Assembly: GCF_018403745.1 (NCBI RefSeq)
Contig: NZ_BOVP01000006.1
Span: forward strand, 60,405 to 124,404
Source: Lactococcus formosensis
Lineage (GTDB): Bacteria > Bacillota > Bacilli > Lactobacillales > Streptococcaceae
DNA length: 64,000 bases
Direction: 5' to 3'
Position numbers and translations under genes: made by a program. This document shows, piece by piece, positions 1 to 8,545 of the stretch. Below the pieces are notes generated by a model. That model saw only the letters and a list, made by a program, of their open reading frames with translations, ran no database searches and was not told the DNA's origin. Numbering within the stretch: the first letter of the stretch is position 1; each line of letters starts with the position of its first letter.

Positions 1-64
1 AGCTAGTCTCTTGAAGAATGAAATACGTGCGCGAATCACGCTAAAAGGGCAAGGAGAAACTTTT

Positions 65-307
65 ATGAATGAAAAGAAGATTAACAAACATATTTTTGTT
101 TGGATTGGAAACTTTTTAGTTGGACACTTTGGCGTTGACCGCTTTATGCGTGGTCAAATCGGCATGGGTATCTTTAAACTTCTATGTAACTGGATGACTT
201 TTGGTATTTGGTCACTCACCGACTGGATAATCTCCCTCGTGAAAGCTTACAGTACATATAGTGACACAGACGATATTACCTTTATCGATGGTAAATATTC
301 ACGATAA
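65..307 (+). CDS. TM2 domain membrane protein
   Basis: An 80-residue protein with two hydrophobic segments joined by a short turn. The first segment carries the Gly-Asn-Phe and Gly-x-x-Gly-x-Asp-Arg-Phe pattern typical of TM2 domains. The ATG at 65 follows an AAGGAG site, so it is preferred over an in-frame ATG at 11 that has none. The protein should sit in the cytoplasmic membrane; its role is not known. It is followed at once by a terminator, so it is the last or only gene of its transcript. Confidence 0.85.
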   Translation: MNEKKINKHIFVWIGNFLVGHFGVDRFMRGQIGMGIFKLLCNWMTFGIWSLTDWIISLVKAYSTYSDTDDITFIDGKYSR

Positions 308-315
308 ATGAAAAA

Positions 316-350
316 GCATCCTCATCTTCAAAAGATAAGGATGTTTTTTT
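316..350 (+). terminator. intrinsic terminator after the TM2 gene
   Basis: The arms CATCCTCATCT and AGATAAGGATG pair with one mismatch around a short loop and are followed by seven T. It lies nine bases after the TM2 stop codon. Confidence 0.85.
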
Positions 351-356
351 GTGGGA

Positions 357-557
357 TTACTTAAAACGTTGTCCACGCTTTCGTCTTATCAACCGAATAA
401 CTACACCCGATAAGCCACAAAAGAGAGCACCAACGGAAGCTATCGCTCCCAGCCCTTCTAAAGATAATTTGTGAGAGTGTGCGCCATAGCTAAATAAAAC
501 AAGACCAACTGCTATTATGACAAGCCATGTACTGCTTATTCTGATTCGATCATCCAT
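357..557 (-). CDS. small two-TM membrane protein, unknown
   Basis: A 66-residue protein with two hydrophobic segments (about residues 8-25 and 33-52) and a strongly basic C-terminal tail (RRKRGQR). The ATG at 557 is chosen because GAGGAA lies just upstream; a longer reading to 647 has no ribosome site and runs through AT-rich DNA. I do not recognise a family. The basic tail predicts a cytoplasmic C-terminus. Confidence 0.6.
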   Translation of the reverse strand: MDDRIRISSTWLVIIAVGLVLFSYGAHSHKLSLEGLGAIASVGALFCGLSGVVIRLIRRKRGQRFK

Positions 558-713
558 TGTGTTCCTCACATGTTTTAGTAGGATATTATTATAGCATATA
601 ATATCATTAATCAATTCAAAATAAATTGTGGGGGGAAATATTTCCAAAGAAATGTTAGGAATTTCCTAAAATTGTAATAATCTCTTCAAAGATTTCCGTC
701 TTTTCCTTATATT

Positions 714-2243
714 TTATATCTTAACATTTTGCTTCTTATAGTTTCGGATCAGCCACCAGCCTAATATACTGAAGACAACTGGTCCAGCTATCATTGAGAT
801 AATATCCGAATACACACTTCCCAAAGGGATTTCACTTGGCGCTTGGAGATAATTTATGACGGGTTCGATAATTGTAAAGAAGTCTGCCAGAATAATCATC
901 AACGCTGCAATCCAAGAGATACCGATAGCAAAGGCTTGGTTTTTCATAATCGTGAAAGGTTTCTCAATTGCCTGATTTTTCTTGAATTTGATATAAGCAA
1001 AGACGATAAAGACATAAGGAAGACTAGAAGCAATATTGCTCATGTTAGTAATGACTAGGAAGAATTTATCTGCTGCGCCCTTATTGATAAGTGAAATCAC
1101 CATATTCAATAAAATCATCAGGGTCACAATGATGAATTGAGCTTTCATAGCATTTTTAGGCACTCCATTCTCGATTTTTCCAAGTTTTCCTGGCCATACT
1201 TTTTCTGGTGTCCCCTCCATCAGTTGTTTAAGTGGAGAATAAATCAAAGTAAAGAGTGCCCCTATAAGAGTGAGAAACATCGAGAGTCCTACATAACGAG
1301 CAAAAACTGTTCCCCAAGTATGTACCGCACCAGACGATAGATTGAAGGATTCTGCCAGTTTTTCACCCAGCTGCTGCATCATAAAATAAGTGATGTTGCC
1401 TTGGTTAACTGAACCATCCATAATCCCCGGAATCCAGTCTTTATCAAAATTAATGAAAAAACCTGTACAAAGAATCATAAAAGAATAACCAATACCAATA
1501 ATGGCGGCCGAAAGTAAGATACCTTTAGGAAAGTTCTTTTTCGGTTCCACTGTTTCATCAACCAGTCCTCCCACAGATTCTACTCCAGCGTAGGCAAAGA
1601 TAGCATAAACTAAGAAAGCAATAAAAGTAACAAAACTTGCAGGTTGCAATGTTGGGTTTGGTGTTGATATCAATGAGTTTATCGTTAAAGGTGTTGCAGG
1701 TTGAAAACCACTTTTAGCTAAAATAATAAAGGCACCGATGATGAGGATAAAGTTAAGTGAAACAACAGCAATACCCCCAACTGAGGCCACTTTTTTTATG
1801 GTTTCAAGCCCTCTAAGCGAAATGAACGTCACGAGAAACATGATAAGAATGGCCAAAAGTGACACGATAACTGTGCTCGGTAAGATCGTTGTGCCAAAAA
1901 TCATGTTCGATATAGGTACAAGTATCCGGTTACCCACAGAGACAAACCAGATAACCCATGACATGTACCACATCAAAGTACCAACCATGGCAAAGGATGG
2001 CCCCACTGATTTTTCCATCCATGTATAAATACCGCCTTTCTCAGCATTAAAAGCTGAACCAAATTCAGTGACCATTAAAGAAAATGGAATGAAAAAGACT
2101 AAGGCACTAATAATATACCAAATGATTGATCCGTAGCCCATTTGAAAAAAGGCGAGCGGAACATTCCCAAAGCCATACACCGATGTAAAAATCATCAGTG
2201 CTAAAGAAATTGCTGTTAATTTATTTTTTTTTAGTTGCGACAT
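714..2243 (-). CDS. APC superfamily amino acid permease, YjeM-like
   Basis: A 509-residue polytopic membrane protein with about 12-13 hydrophobic segments. The N-terminal block (Leu-Met-Ile-Phe-Thr-Ser-Val-x-Gly-Phe, then EKGGIYTW-like) matches the APC group that holds E. coli YjeM and the glutamate:GABA antiporters. It probably exchanges or imports an amino acid; the substrate cannot be read from sequence. The start has a good GAGGAA site. No decarboxylase gene lies beside it, so an acid-resistance exchanger role is not supported by context. Confidence 0.85.
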   Translation of the reverse strand: MSQLKKNKLTAISLALMIFTSVYGFGNVPLAFFQMGYGSIIWYIISALVFFIPFSLMVTEFGSAFNAEKGGIYTWMEKSVGPSFAMVGTLMWYMSWVIWFVSVGNRILVPISNMIFGTTILPSTVIVSLLAILIMFLVTFISLRGLETIKKVASVGGIAVVSLNFILIIGAFIILAKSGFQPATPLTINSLISTPNPTLQPASFVTFIAFLVYAIFAYAGVESVGGLVDETVEPKKNFPKGILLSAAIIGIGYSFMILCTGFFINFDKDWIPGIMDGSVNQGNITYFMMQQLGEKLAESFNLSSGAVHTWGTVFARYVGLSMFLTLIGALFTLIYSPLKQLMEGTPEKVWPGKLGKIENGVPKNAMKAQFIIVTLMILLNMVISLINKGAADKFFLVITNMSNIASSLPYVFIVFAYIKFKKNQAIEKPFTIMKNQAFAIGISWIAALMIILADFFTIIEPVINYLQAPSEIPLGSVYSDIISMIAGPVVFSILGWWLIRNYKKQNVKI

Positions 2244-2375
2244 TTACTTCCTCTTTATGTTTTTCTTTGGATTTATTATACAGTTATATGTATATTTATG
2301 CAAGTATTTATTAATAAAACAAAAGAGAATGAATGTAAATAAAGTGTCCTTTTATTATTTCTTCTTGAGGCTACG

Positions 2376-2409
2376 TAAAAAAATAGAGGATTTCACTCTA
2401 TTTTTTTTA
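2376..2409 (-). terminator. intrinsic terminator after the DUF4822 gene
   Basis: AATAGAG and CTCTATT pair around a seven-base loop, with a run of T on the minus strand. It directly abuts the stop codon of the DUF4822 gene; A-runs on the other side make it usable in both directions. Confidence 0.8.
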
Positions 2410-3360
2410 TTAGAAGGTAAATTCTGGATTAAAAACCCCTCTGTATGGCTCATGCTCTACATAGACTACGATATCTTTGCCAGCTGCATCTTTCCCCATA
2501 CGTTTGTAAGTAAATTTTTGAGAATTTAGCTCCGTGATTTCTAATGCAGCACCGTATTTATTTTGACCAATAGAAACATGACTTCTAATTTTATTTTTGA
2601 AAATCACATCAAAGTAACCAAAATCACCACGTGTATTTCCTGTATTGATATCGAAAAATTCATATTTGCTTGTCTGAGTATCAAATTTTGCAAGACTAAT
2701 AAACATTTGGTTTTCTTTTGTTACGTCATTTCCTTGCTCGTCGCGCACAACTGTACCATGCCACAAACTATTACCAAGAATTTGACTTCCGGGCTCTGAC
2801 TTCACAATTTTACCTGTTTGACTGCTTAATTTTTCACGTCCATGTGTAAATTTAAGATTTTTCGATTTGTATGGGACATGCTCTACATACACCTCTATTG
2901 GTTGGCCGTTTTTATCCACACCCATTCGTTTGTAAGTAAATTTGTGGTGATTCAACTCTGTGATATCAACGACAGCTTGATAGTTTTGTGTTGCAGAGAT
3001 GAGCACACGTTTTGTACCATCATTTGTTACGAAAAATGTTCCTTCATCTCCTCTGGTTTTTCCGGTTGCCTTATCAAAAAATTCATAGTAACCTGTTTTG
3101 TTGTCATATTTGGCAAGACCGATAAAGTTACTATTTTCTTTCGTTAAATCATTGCCCTGAGCATCATAAACTTTTGTGCCTTGCCAATTGGTCTGTGACA
3201 ATGTTTTTTCATATCGATTTCCTAATGAAGAATCGGGTTTATGTGAAGACCAATGTTGAGACACTTGATCGGCTTGGGCTGAATGATCTGACACATAAGT
3301 ATCTACAAAGACACCAAGTGCTAAGATAGATGAGAACAATACTATTTTTTGAACTTTCAT
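2410..3360 (-). CDS. secreted protein with two tandem DUF4822 domains
   Basis: A 316-residue exported protein. A signal peptide (positive start, hydrophobic core, AQA near residue 30) is followed by two copies of one domain, about residues 55-171 and 195-312. Both copies contain W-x-G-T-x-V-x-D-x-x-G-N-D, a Tyr-Glu-Phe-Phe-Asp block, T-R-G-D-x-G and F-T-Y-K-R-M-G. This pattern matches the lactic acid bacterial family DUF4822, of unknown function. No LPXTG or lipobox is seen, so it is probably released or loosely bound. The ATG at 3360 follows AAGGAG; a longer reading to 3417 does not. An extended -10 (TGCTATAAT) lies upstream. It diverges from the two-component system at 3474, which may control it (inference). 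Confidence 0.85.
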   Translation of the reverse strand: MKVQKIVLFSSILALGVFVDTYVSDHSAQADQVSQHWSSHKPDSSLGNRYEKTLSQTNWQGTKVYDAQGNDLTKENSNFIGLAKYDNKTGYYEFFDKATGKTRGDEGTFFVTNDGTKRVLISATQNYQAVVDITELNHHKFTYKRMGVDKNGQPIEVYVEHVPYKSKNLKFTHGREKLSSQTGKIVKSEPGSQILGNSLWHGTVVRDEQGNDVTKENQMFISLAKFDTQTSKYEFFDINTGNTRGDFGYFDVIFKNKIRSHVSIGQNKYGAALEITELNSQKFTYKRMGKDAAGKDIVVYVEHEPYRGVFNPEFTF

Positions 3361-3473
3361 AAGATAATCTCCTTTTTTATTGTATAATTTATTATAGCAA
3401 GCAAATATAAACTCCAAATGGCTAAATTATGAACAAATTATAAACTTTTAGCATTTGGTTGAGAAAGAGCTAT

Positions 3474-4940
3474 ATGACAATAAAACATAGATTTATCACT
3501 ACTTACATCAGTGCTATCGCGGTGACATTAGTTTCTGTTTTCTTAATTTTTTCTGTTGTATCTTACAGTACTTTGGGTAAGATTCCTTCTATAAAAAATA
3601 TTTACAGTATGTTAACGACAAACCAGCCTCTCTCAGAGCAAGAAAAGCAAAGTTTTCTGACTTTGCAAACATTGGTAAAAAGTTCGCCAAATCTTCTTGA
3701 GCCTCCTTTAAAGGACAAAGTCAAAGATATTATTCAGAGCATCGAAAAGCAAAATATTAATATCGTCATTCGTAAAGGCAATAATGTCCTCTATCATTCC
3801 GAAGAGCTGAAAGCTTCTTCACTCCGGGTTCATATGCCTGCGTTCGACGAAAGCAATCTTAATCCGACAGGCACGATGGACAACAATGGACGTTTTTATA
3901 ATTACATCAAGTACAGCTTTAGATATGAAGATGGAACTTTTGGTGACTTTATGATTTTAAAAAGACAAACTAACTTATTTGAATTCTTCATTCGTTGGGG
4001 CATCTGGATGATTCTGTTCATTCTCATTTTATCTGCTCTTATTTTCTGGTTTATCAGTAAGAGGCTTTCAAAAACCGTCATCAAACCCTTAGTTACTCTA
4101 GAAAAAAATGCCCGCTATCTGGTCGAACAGGATGATATACTTACGGGAAATCCATTTACTGATGATTCGAAGGGTGCAAAAGAGGTTGAACAGCTAAAAG
4201 AAAGTTTGTACCAGATGTGGACGGATCTTCAAGCTGCACGCTTGGTTCAGAAAAAGTATGAAGAAAATCGTAAAGAACTGATTGCCAACATCTCGCATGA
4301 TCTTAAAACACCGATAACTTCAATCCTTGGTTATGTCGAAGGTTTGCAGGAAAACATTGCTCAGACGCCAGAAAAACGAGCACTTTATTTGGCAACCATC
4401 CATGAAAAGAGCTTGGTACTCAATGAACTTATCGATGAACTCTTCCTTTACTCGAAGCTGGATATGGACAGTGTCAACTTAAGTTTTAGCAAAATCGACT
4501 TTACCTTTTATATCCAGAAGTTTGAATCCGAAATTGCCAGACACGAAAATGTCAATGTTATCCTCCAACTCCCACAAGATGAACTTCCTGTGCTGTTGGA
4601 TACAGCTTACTTTGACCGAGTTATGCAAAACCTCATCCAAAACAGTTTTAAATTTGCCCAAGCAGAGCAGCAGTTAGAGATTATACTCACTTTATTTAAA
4701 ACCTCAAAAGGTATCCAGTTTATATTTGAAGACAATGGCAGAGGAATTTCACCTGAGGACTTACCTTATATTTTCGATCGTTTATACCGATCTGATAAGT
4801 CGCGTACTTCTCAGATAAAGGGCAGTGGTTTAGGGCTGAGTATTGTCAAACAAATCGTAGAACAACATCGAGGGTCTGTTCATGCCGAAAGTACTTTAAA
4901 TAAAGGCACACGTATTATAATAATTCTACCTGAAGCATAA
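3474..4940 (+). CDS. membrane sensor histidine kinase
   Basis: A 488-residue kinase. The order is TM1 (about 8-30), an extracytoplasmic sensor region of about 140 residues, TM2 (about 173-195), a HAMP linker, the HisKA box (phospho-acceptor His275 in ISHDLKTPIT), then an ATPase domain with N box (QNLIQNSFKF), G1 (DNGRGIS) and G2 (GSGLGLSI). The ATG at 3474 has a purine-rich GAGAAAGAG upstream; a TTG at 3459 is the alternative. The response regulator follows after nine bases, so kinase and regulator are co-transcribed in the less usual kinase-first order. The ligand is unknown. Confidence 0.93.
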   Translation: MTIKHRFITTYISAIAVTLVSVFLIFSVVSYSTLGKIPSIKNIYSMLTTNQPLSEQEKQSFLTLQTLVKSSPNLLEPPLKDKVKDIIQSIEKQNINIVIRKGNNVLYHSEELKASSLRVHMPAFDESNLNPTGTMDNNGRFYNYIKYSFRYEDGTFGDFMILKRQTNLFEFFIRWGIWMILFILILSALIFWFISKRLSKTVIKPLVTLEKNARYLVEQDDILTGNPFTDDSKGAKEVEQLKESLYQMWTDLQAARLVQKKYEENRKELIANISHDLKTPITSILGYVEGLQENIAQTPEKRALYLATIHEKSLVLNELIDELFLYSKLDMDSVNLSFSKIDFTFYIQKFESEIARHENVNVILQLPQDELPVLLDTAYFDRVMQNLIQNSFKFAQAEQQLEIILTLFKTSKGIQFIFEDNGRGISPEDLPYIFDRLYRSDKSRTSQIKGSGLGLSIVKQIVEQHRGSVHAESTLNKGTRIIIILPEA

Positions 4941-4949
4941 GGAGCAACA

Positions 4950-5639
4950 ATGAAAGATAAAATTTTAATCATCGAAGACGATGTGAGTATTGCCAATTTA
5001 CAAAAGGACTATTTGGAAATTAACGGAATGGATGCTGTGATTGAAACAGATGGAACAGCTGGTTTAATCACTGCTCTAAATCTAGATTTTGACTTAATTA
5101 TCGTGGATATTATGCTTCCTGGGGTTGATGGATTTGAGATTTGTAAAGCAATTCGAAATAAAAAACAAACGCCCATCATGATTGTTTCCGCGAGAAAAGA
5201 GGATATTGATAAAATTCGCGGACTTGGCTTAGGGGCTAACGATTATATGATTAAACCATTCAGTCCCAATGAACTGGTGGCACGAGTCAAAGCTCATATC
5301 CAGAACTATAAACTTTTAAAACCTAAAGAAAACACCGATATGCTTAAGATAGATGATTTTATCATCCACAAGGATTCACACAAGGTTTATGTTTCAGACA
5401 AAGAAATTATCCTCACGAACAAGGAATTCCAACTGCTGCTCTTTTTAGCCGAACACCCAAATCGAGTATGGAGTAAGGAAAGTTTATTCGAACAAATCTG
5501 GGAGATGGATATTTATGATACAGATGTTGCTACCGTTGTGGTCCACATCAAAAGACTAAGAGAAAAGTTAAAAAATGCTCAGTCGTCTACTCAACCTATA
5601 GAAACCATTTGGGGTGTTGGATATCGTTTTAATTTATAA
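4950..5639 (+). CDS. OmpR/PhoB-family response regulator
   Basis: A 229-residue two-domain regulator. The receiver has the acidic pair near residues 10-11, phospho-acceptor Asp53 (VDIMLPGVDG) and Lys102 (MIKPF). The C-terminal winged helix spans about residues 130-229 and ends with the usual TIWGVGYRF-like hairpin. It is the partner of the kinase just upstream. The nearest candidate target is the divergent DUF4822 gene, an inference from position only. Confidence 0.95.
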   Translation: MKDKILIIEDDVSIANLQKDYLEINGMDAVIETDGTAGLITALNLDFDLIIVDIMLPGVDGFEICKAIRNKKQTPIMIVSARKEDIDKIRGLGLGANDYMIKPFSPNELVARVKAHIQNYKLLKPKENTDMLKIDDFIIHKDSHKVYVSDKEIILTNKEFQLLLFLAEHPNRVWSKESLFEQIWEMDIYDTDVATVVVHIKRLREKLKNAQSSTQPIETIWGVGYRFNL

Positions 5640-5640
5640 T

Positions 5641-5682
5641 AAAAAAACGTTTCTGTCATAATGATAGAAACGTTTTTTCCTT
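5641..5682. terminator. bidirectional terminator between convergent genes
   Basis: AAAAACGTTTCTGTCA pairs with TGATAGAAACGTTTTT around TAA, allowing one wobble pair; A-run and T-run flank it. It serves both the response regulator and the convergent dioxygenase gene. Confidence 0.9.
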
Positions 5683-6852
5683 TTATTTTCCAAGATATCG
5701 TTGTTCAAAGGCTTCAAGACTTTCACCTTCTCGTCGTTCAACAACTTTTTCAACTGTCCATAGTTCATCATGGCTACGATCACGCATGGTATCCGAAGTA
5801 TCTAAAGGACGTAAACTTGCTGCTGTACGTGCTTTGATAGCTTCATCTTCTGGGAAGAGATGAGGAGGTAAGCTTAAATCTTTCCCTGCTTCTTCTTTTG
5901 ATTCGTCAATCCAGAAACCGGAAGTAATTAACGCTTCTTCATAACTATCGACAGCACCATCACCTGACTCAGCCATATCAAGGGCCCCAATACCTGGTGT
6001 AAATGTTGCGATTTCGAACAGAACCCCTGGCGCTACACGCACGTATTCGCTAGAGAAGTAGAAACGATCCACCAAGCCAGAATGTGGCAAACGAAAGGCT
6101 TGAATACGTTCAATCCAGTAATTTAAAGTTTCAGGATTTGTCGTTCCCAATGCCAAATGGTGAATTGTACCGTAGCCTTGATAAGCATAACGCTCATTTT
6201 CCTCCGCTTCTTCAATGATCAAAGCTGCACCATTGCCTCCATTGGCTACTTCAAAAAGATGCAAATTATTTTCTTGACCAGCATAACGGAAGCCAAAGAC
6301 TGTTTCCAAAATAATCCGCAAATTGTAAGTGTCCGTAACTTTCACAAAGACTGGCCCCATGCCAATGATTCCGTGTTCAGGCGCTACATTTGAGAGAAGC
6401 CATGAGCGATCAAGTGCAGCATCACCTGTGTTGTCTTGATCGGAAATCAATTGGTATTTTTGACCATCGAAATCTTCAAATTCCAGTGTTTTCTTGCCAA
6501 ATTTGACATTGATTTCGCCATGTTTAACATGTGCATTTTCAAAACGCTCTGTCCAGTAAGTAAGAGAGGCGTCACTTGGTACACGAAACGAAGCGCGTTC
6601 AATGTTGTTTGCACCGTGCATTCCTTTAGGAATATCCTTGAAGTCAAAGAAGGTCATGTTTGGACTTTTCCCGTCTTCCCCTGTGAAGTAAAGGTGATAA
6701 GTCTCATAATCATCTTGATTGACAGTAAGTTTTGCTAAACGTAAACCTAAAATATTTGTAAAAAAGTCATAATTTTTTTGTGCGCTTGATGTGATTGCTG
6801 TAACGTGGTGAACTCCACCAAGGATGTTTTGTGTTTCGATTTCTGTATTCAT
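5683..6852 (-). CDS. ring-cleaving dioxygenase of the VOC/glyoxalase superfamily
   Basis: A 389-residue protein with two vicinal-oxygen-chelate modules. It opens with GVHHVTAITSSAQKNYDF-type sequence (first metal His), and a second module around IHHLALGT supplies the next His; VLFEIAT fits the metal-binding Glu. This is the MhqA/MhqE/MhqO group, linked in Bacillus to quinone and hydroquinone resistance. The ATG at 6852 follows GAGGAAAATCCC; an upstream in-frame start at 6945 would overlap the preceding gene and lacks a good site. It is the second gene of an operon with the hydrolase at 6930. Confidence 0.88.
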   Translation of the reverse strand: MNTEIETQNILGGVHHVTAITSSAQKNYDFFTNILGLRLAKLTVNQDDYETYHLYFTGEDGKSPNMTFFDFKDIPKGMHGANNIERASFRVPSDASLTYWTERFENAHVKHGEINVKFGKKTLEFEDFDGQKYQLISDQDNTGDAALDRSWLLSNVAPEHGIIGMGPVFVKVTDTYNLRIILETVFGFRYAGQENNLHLFEVANGGNGAALIIEEAEENERYAYQGYGTIHHLALGTTNPETLNYWIERIQAFRLPHSGLVDRFYFSSEYVRVAPGVLFEIATFTPGIGALDMAESGDGAVDSYEEALITSGFWIDESKEEAGKDLSLPPHLFPEDEAIKARTAASLRPLDTSDTMRDRSHDELWTVEKVVERREGESLEAFEQRYLGK

Positions 6853-6929
6853 GGGATTTTCCTCTTTTTTTAGTTTCTCTATAATTTTTTTGATTGGAAA
6901 GACATGTTCATGTATGCTTATTTTTTTCT

Positions 6930-7541
6930 TCATACGGCTAACCATTTTTTGGCTGCTACAAGCTCCTCATTGCTTAATTGATGACCAAAACTGGCTTTAA
7001 ATACCTCAAGTTCACACTCTGTTTTTTGCAAGTCAGAAGAGAGTTCTTCAAGATTAGCTCGAGTCACGATGGGGTCATTGTCCGCATGTGTTAGGAAGAT
7101 TTTACTTTCATCTGCGATTACGGGGGTGGCTACATCTGTAAGTTGCATGGCATGAAAAGCCAAAACTCTATCGAATTGTATGAGCCCCTTCAGTTGCATA
7201 TAAAGTGCAACGTTAGCACCATTGGAATAACCAATCACCGCAAGTTTACTAAGATCCAGCTCATATTCTTCTCCCAAGCGTACAACTTCTGCCGCCAGCC
7301 ATTGGGATTCTTGATTCAACGATTCCAAGTCAAAATTTTCTTTCGTAAAGCCAGGTCCCTTGAGTTTAAAGTAACGGTTTATTCCTTGCTCACTGACTCG
7401 CCCACGAATAGATAAGAGAGGGTGATTGGGGAATAAGTCTTCAGCCAGGGGAATCAACTGTTTTTCATCACCACCCGTGCTGTGCAAAACCAGAACAGGT
7501 GTAAGATCTTTATCACCTGGTTTGAAAATATAGTTGGTCAT
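6930..7541 (-). CDS. alpha/beta hydrolase, MhqD-like carboxylesterase
   Basis: A 203-residue serine hydrolase of the phospholipase/carboxylesterase type. The catalytic triad is visible: Ser106 in GYSNGA, Asp156 in THADNDPIV and His187 in FGHQLS. Pairing with a ring-cleaving dioxygenase matches the Bacillus mhqED arrangement, where the pair helps detoxify quinone-type electrophiles. The ATG has GAGGAG upstream. A promoter with two palindromes, a leader ORF and a stem-loop precede it (see 7557-7693). The true substrate is unknown. Confidence 0.85.
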   Translation of the reverse strand: MTNYIFKPGDKDLTPVLVLHSTGGDEKQLIPLAEDLFPNHPLLSIRGRVSEQGINRYFKLKGPGFTKENFDLESLNQESQWLAAEVVRLGEEYELDLSKLAVIGYSNGANVALYMQLKGLIQFDRVLAFHAMQLTDVATPVIADESKIFLTHADNDPIVTRANLEELSSDLQKTECELEVFKASFGHQLSNEELVAAKKWLAV

Positions 7542-7556
7542 TTTATCTCCTCTTTC

Positions 7557-7594
7557 TGATACTAATTTATCTTACCTAGTTTAATATAGTATCA
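7557..7594 (-). promoter_or_regulatory. stem-loop just before the hydrolase ribosome site
   Basis: TGATACTA (7594-7587 on the minus strand) and TAGTATCA (7564-7557) are perfect 8-base arms around a 22-base loop. The left arm contains the stop codon of the leader ORF at 7592. The right arm ends four bases before the GAGGAG ribosome site of the hydrolase gene. The layout fits translational coupling or attenuation; the arms could instead be an operator. Function is inferred. Confidence 0.5.
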
Positions 7595-7624
7595 ACATCG
7601 TTTTATATGTGTCTTAATTTTCAT
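7592..7624 (-). CDS. putative 10-codon leader peptide
   Basis: A minimal ORF encoding MKIKTHIKRC then TGA. It has a strong AAGAGG site seven bases before its ATG and lies downstream of the predicted promoter of the hydrolase/dioxygenase operon. Its last codon is Cys and its stop lies in the left arm of a stem-loop. A ribosome reaching or stalling at the end could open that stem. Leader identity rests only on position and the ribosome site. Confidence 0.45.
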   Translation of the reverse strand: MKIKTHIKRC

Positions 7625-7639
7625 TTTTCGACCTCTTCC

Positions 7640-7693
7640 GTTTACGTTTGTAAACTATATTTGTATTATGTCGTTTACTTATGTAAACGTCAA
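7640..7693 (-). promoter_or_regulatory. promoter with paired GTTTAC-N4-GTAAAC operators
   Basis: On the minus strand TTGACG (7693-7688) and CATAAT (7670-7665) are 17 bases apart. One perfect palindrome, GTTTAC-TTAT-GTAAAC on the plus strand (7673-7688), fills the spacer. A second, GTTTAC-GTTT-GTAAAC (7640-7655), lies just past the predicted start site. Their centres are 33 bases apart, about three helical turns. This is the layout expected for a dimeric repressor, TetR or MarR type. No regulator gene is adjacent. Confidence 0.7.
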
Positions 7694-7860
7694 GTATTTA
7701 AGATTATTTTTTCAAAAAATTTTTTGAATGATAAAAACACCAATATCGACCAGAATCATTATTAAATTTTCACTTTTTTCGTTCTTTTTTAACTTTTCAC
7801 TTACGAAGATAGGATCATTTATGTTAAGATATAGTGCACTTAAAAAGAATGGAGAAAAAG

Positions 7861-8322
7861 ATGCCTAAAAATTTTAAAGAAGAACTTGTTTTTACTGGAC
7901 TAATTGCAGGAATGATGGTTTTTGTAATGACCATGTATAATGTTTTTAAAGCTAGTGGTATAAATATGGAAAGTTGGGGAAATGTAGCAACTGGTTTTCC
8001 GCTCGCTCTACTTGTTGCTGTCATACTTGACCTTGCACTCGTCGGCCCACTAGCGAAAAAAATTGTTTTCTCTCACATCAGTAAAAAGAACTTACAGCCT
8101 TCTCCTGCACAACTTGGAATTTTTATTTCCTTGTTCATGATTCTGGGAATGGTTACCCTTATGTCTATTTTCGGAATTGTCATGGAAGGTACACCAACGG
8201 TAGATAGTTTACTTCTACTGTACGGTAAAACCTGGTTTTTGAACGTTATTGTTGCACTACCCCTCCAATTATTTTTGGTAGGTCCAAGTTCACGTTTTAT
8301 TTTTGCCAAAATTTATCGTTAA
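7861..8322 (+). CDS. DUF2798-type four-TM membrane protein
   Basis: A 153-residue protein made of two similar halves, each with two hydrophobic segments. Each half ends in a Gly-Pro motif followed by a basic or aromatic stretch (VGPLAKKI and VGPSSRFI). This internal duplication is typical of DUF2798 proteins, whose function is not established. The ATG at 7861 follows GGAG at six bases. It diverges from the hydrolase/dioxygenase operon and might share its palindromic operators, which lie about 170-220 bases upstream. Confidence 0.8.
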   Translation: MPKNFKEELVFTGLIAGMMVFVMTMYNVFKASGINMESWGNVATGFPLALLVAVILDLALVGPLAKKIVFSHISKKNLQPSPAQLGIFISLFMILGMVTLMSIFGIVMEGTPTVDSLLLLYGKTWFLNVIVALPLQLFLVGPSSRFIFAKIYR

Positions 8323-8338
8323 ATTCTTAATGAACATA

Positions 8339-8374
8339 AAAAAACTCCTCTTTACTATTAAAGAGAGTTTTTTA
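8339..8374 (+). terminator. intrinsic terminator after the DUF2798 gene
   Basis: CTCTTTA and TAAAGAG, extended outward by ACT and AGT, form a hairpin followed by a T-run. Confidence 0.85.
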
Positions 8375-8381
8375 TTTTGAA

Positions 8382-8408
8382 ATAAAAAGCTCTCCGCGTT
8401 GGAGAGTC
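8382..8408 (-). terminator. intrinsic terminator after secG
   Basis: On the minus strand CTCTCC-AACGC-GGAGAG is followed by CTTTTTATTT. It lies about 140 bases past the secG stop codon. Confidence 0.7.
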
Positions 8409-8545
8409 AATTGAAATTATGAAATTATGTATTTAAATTGTATCAAAAAACTTACATGATTGGTTAACATTTGTCTATTATTTTTATTTTTAATAAAAAA
8501 AGCGCCTCTTATTTTGAAGCCCTTCATTCACATGTTAATATTTTT

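Noticed and set aside
2257..2529. Plus-strand 90-codon open frame between the permease and DUF4822 genes
   Set aside because: It runs over a terminator and the 3' end of the DUF4822 gene, has low complexity (Phe/Leu rich) and no ribosome site.
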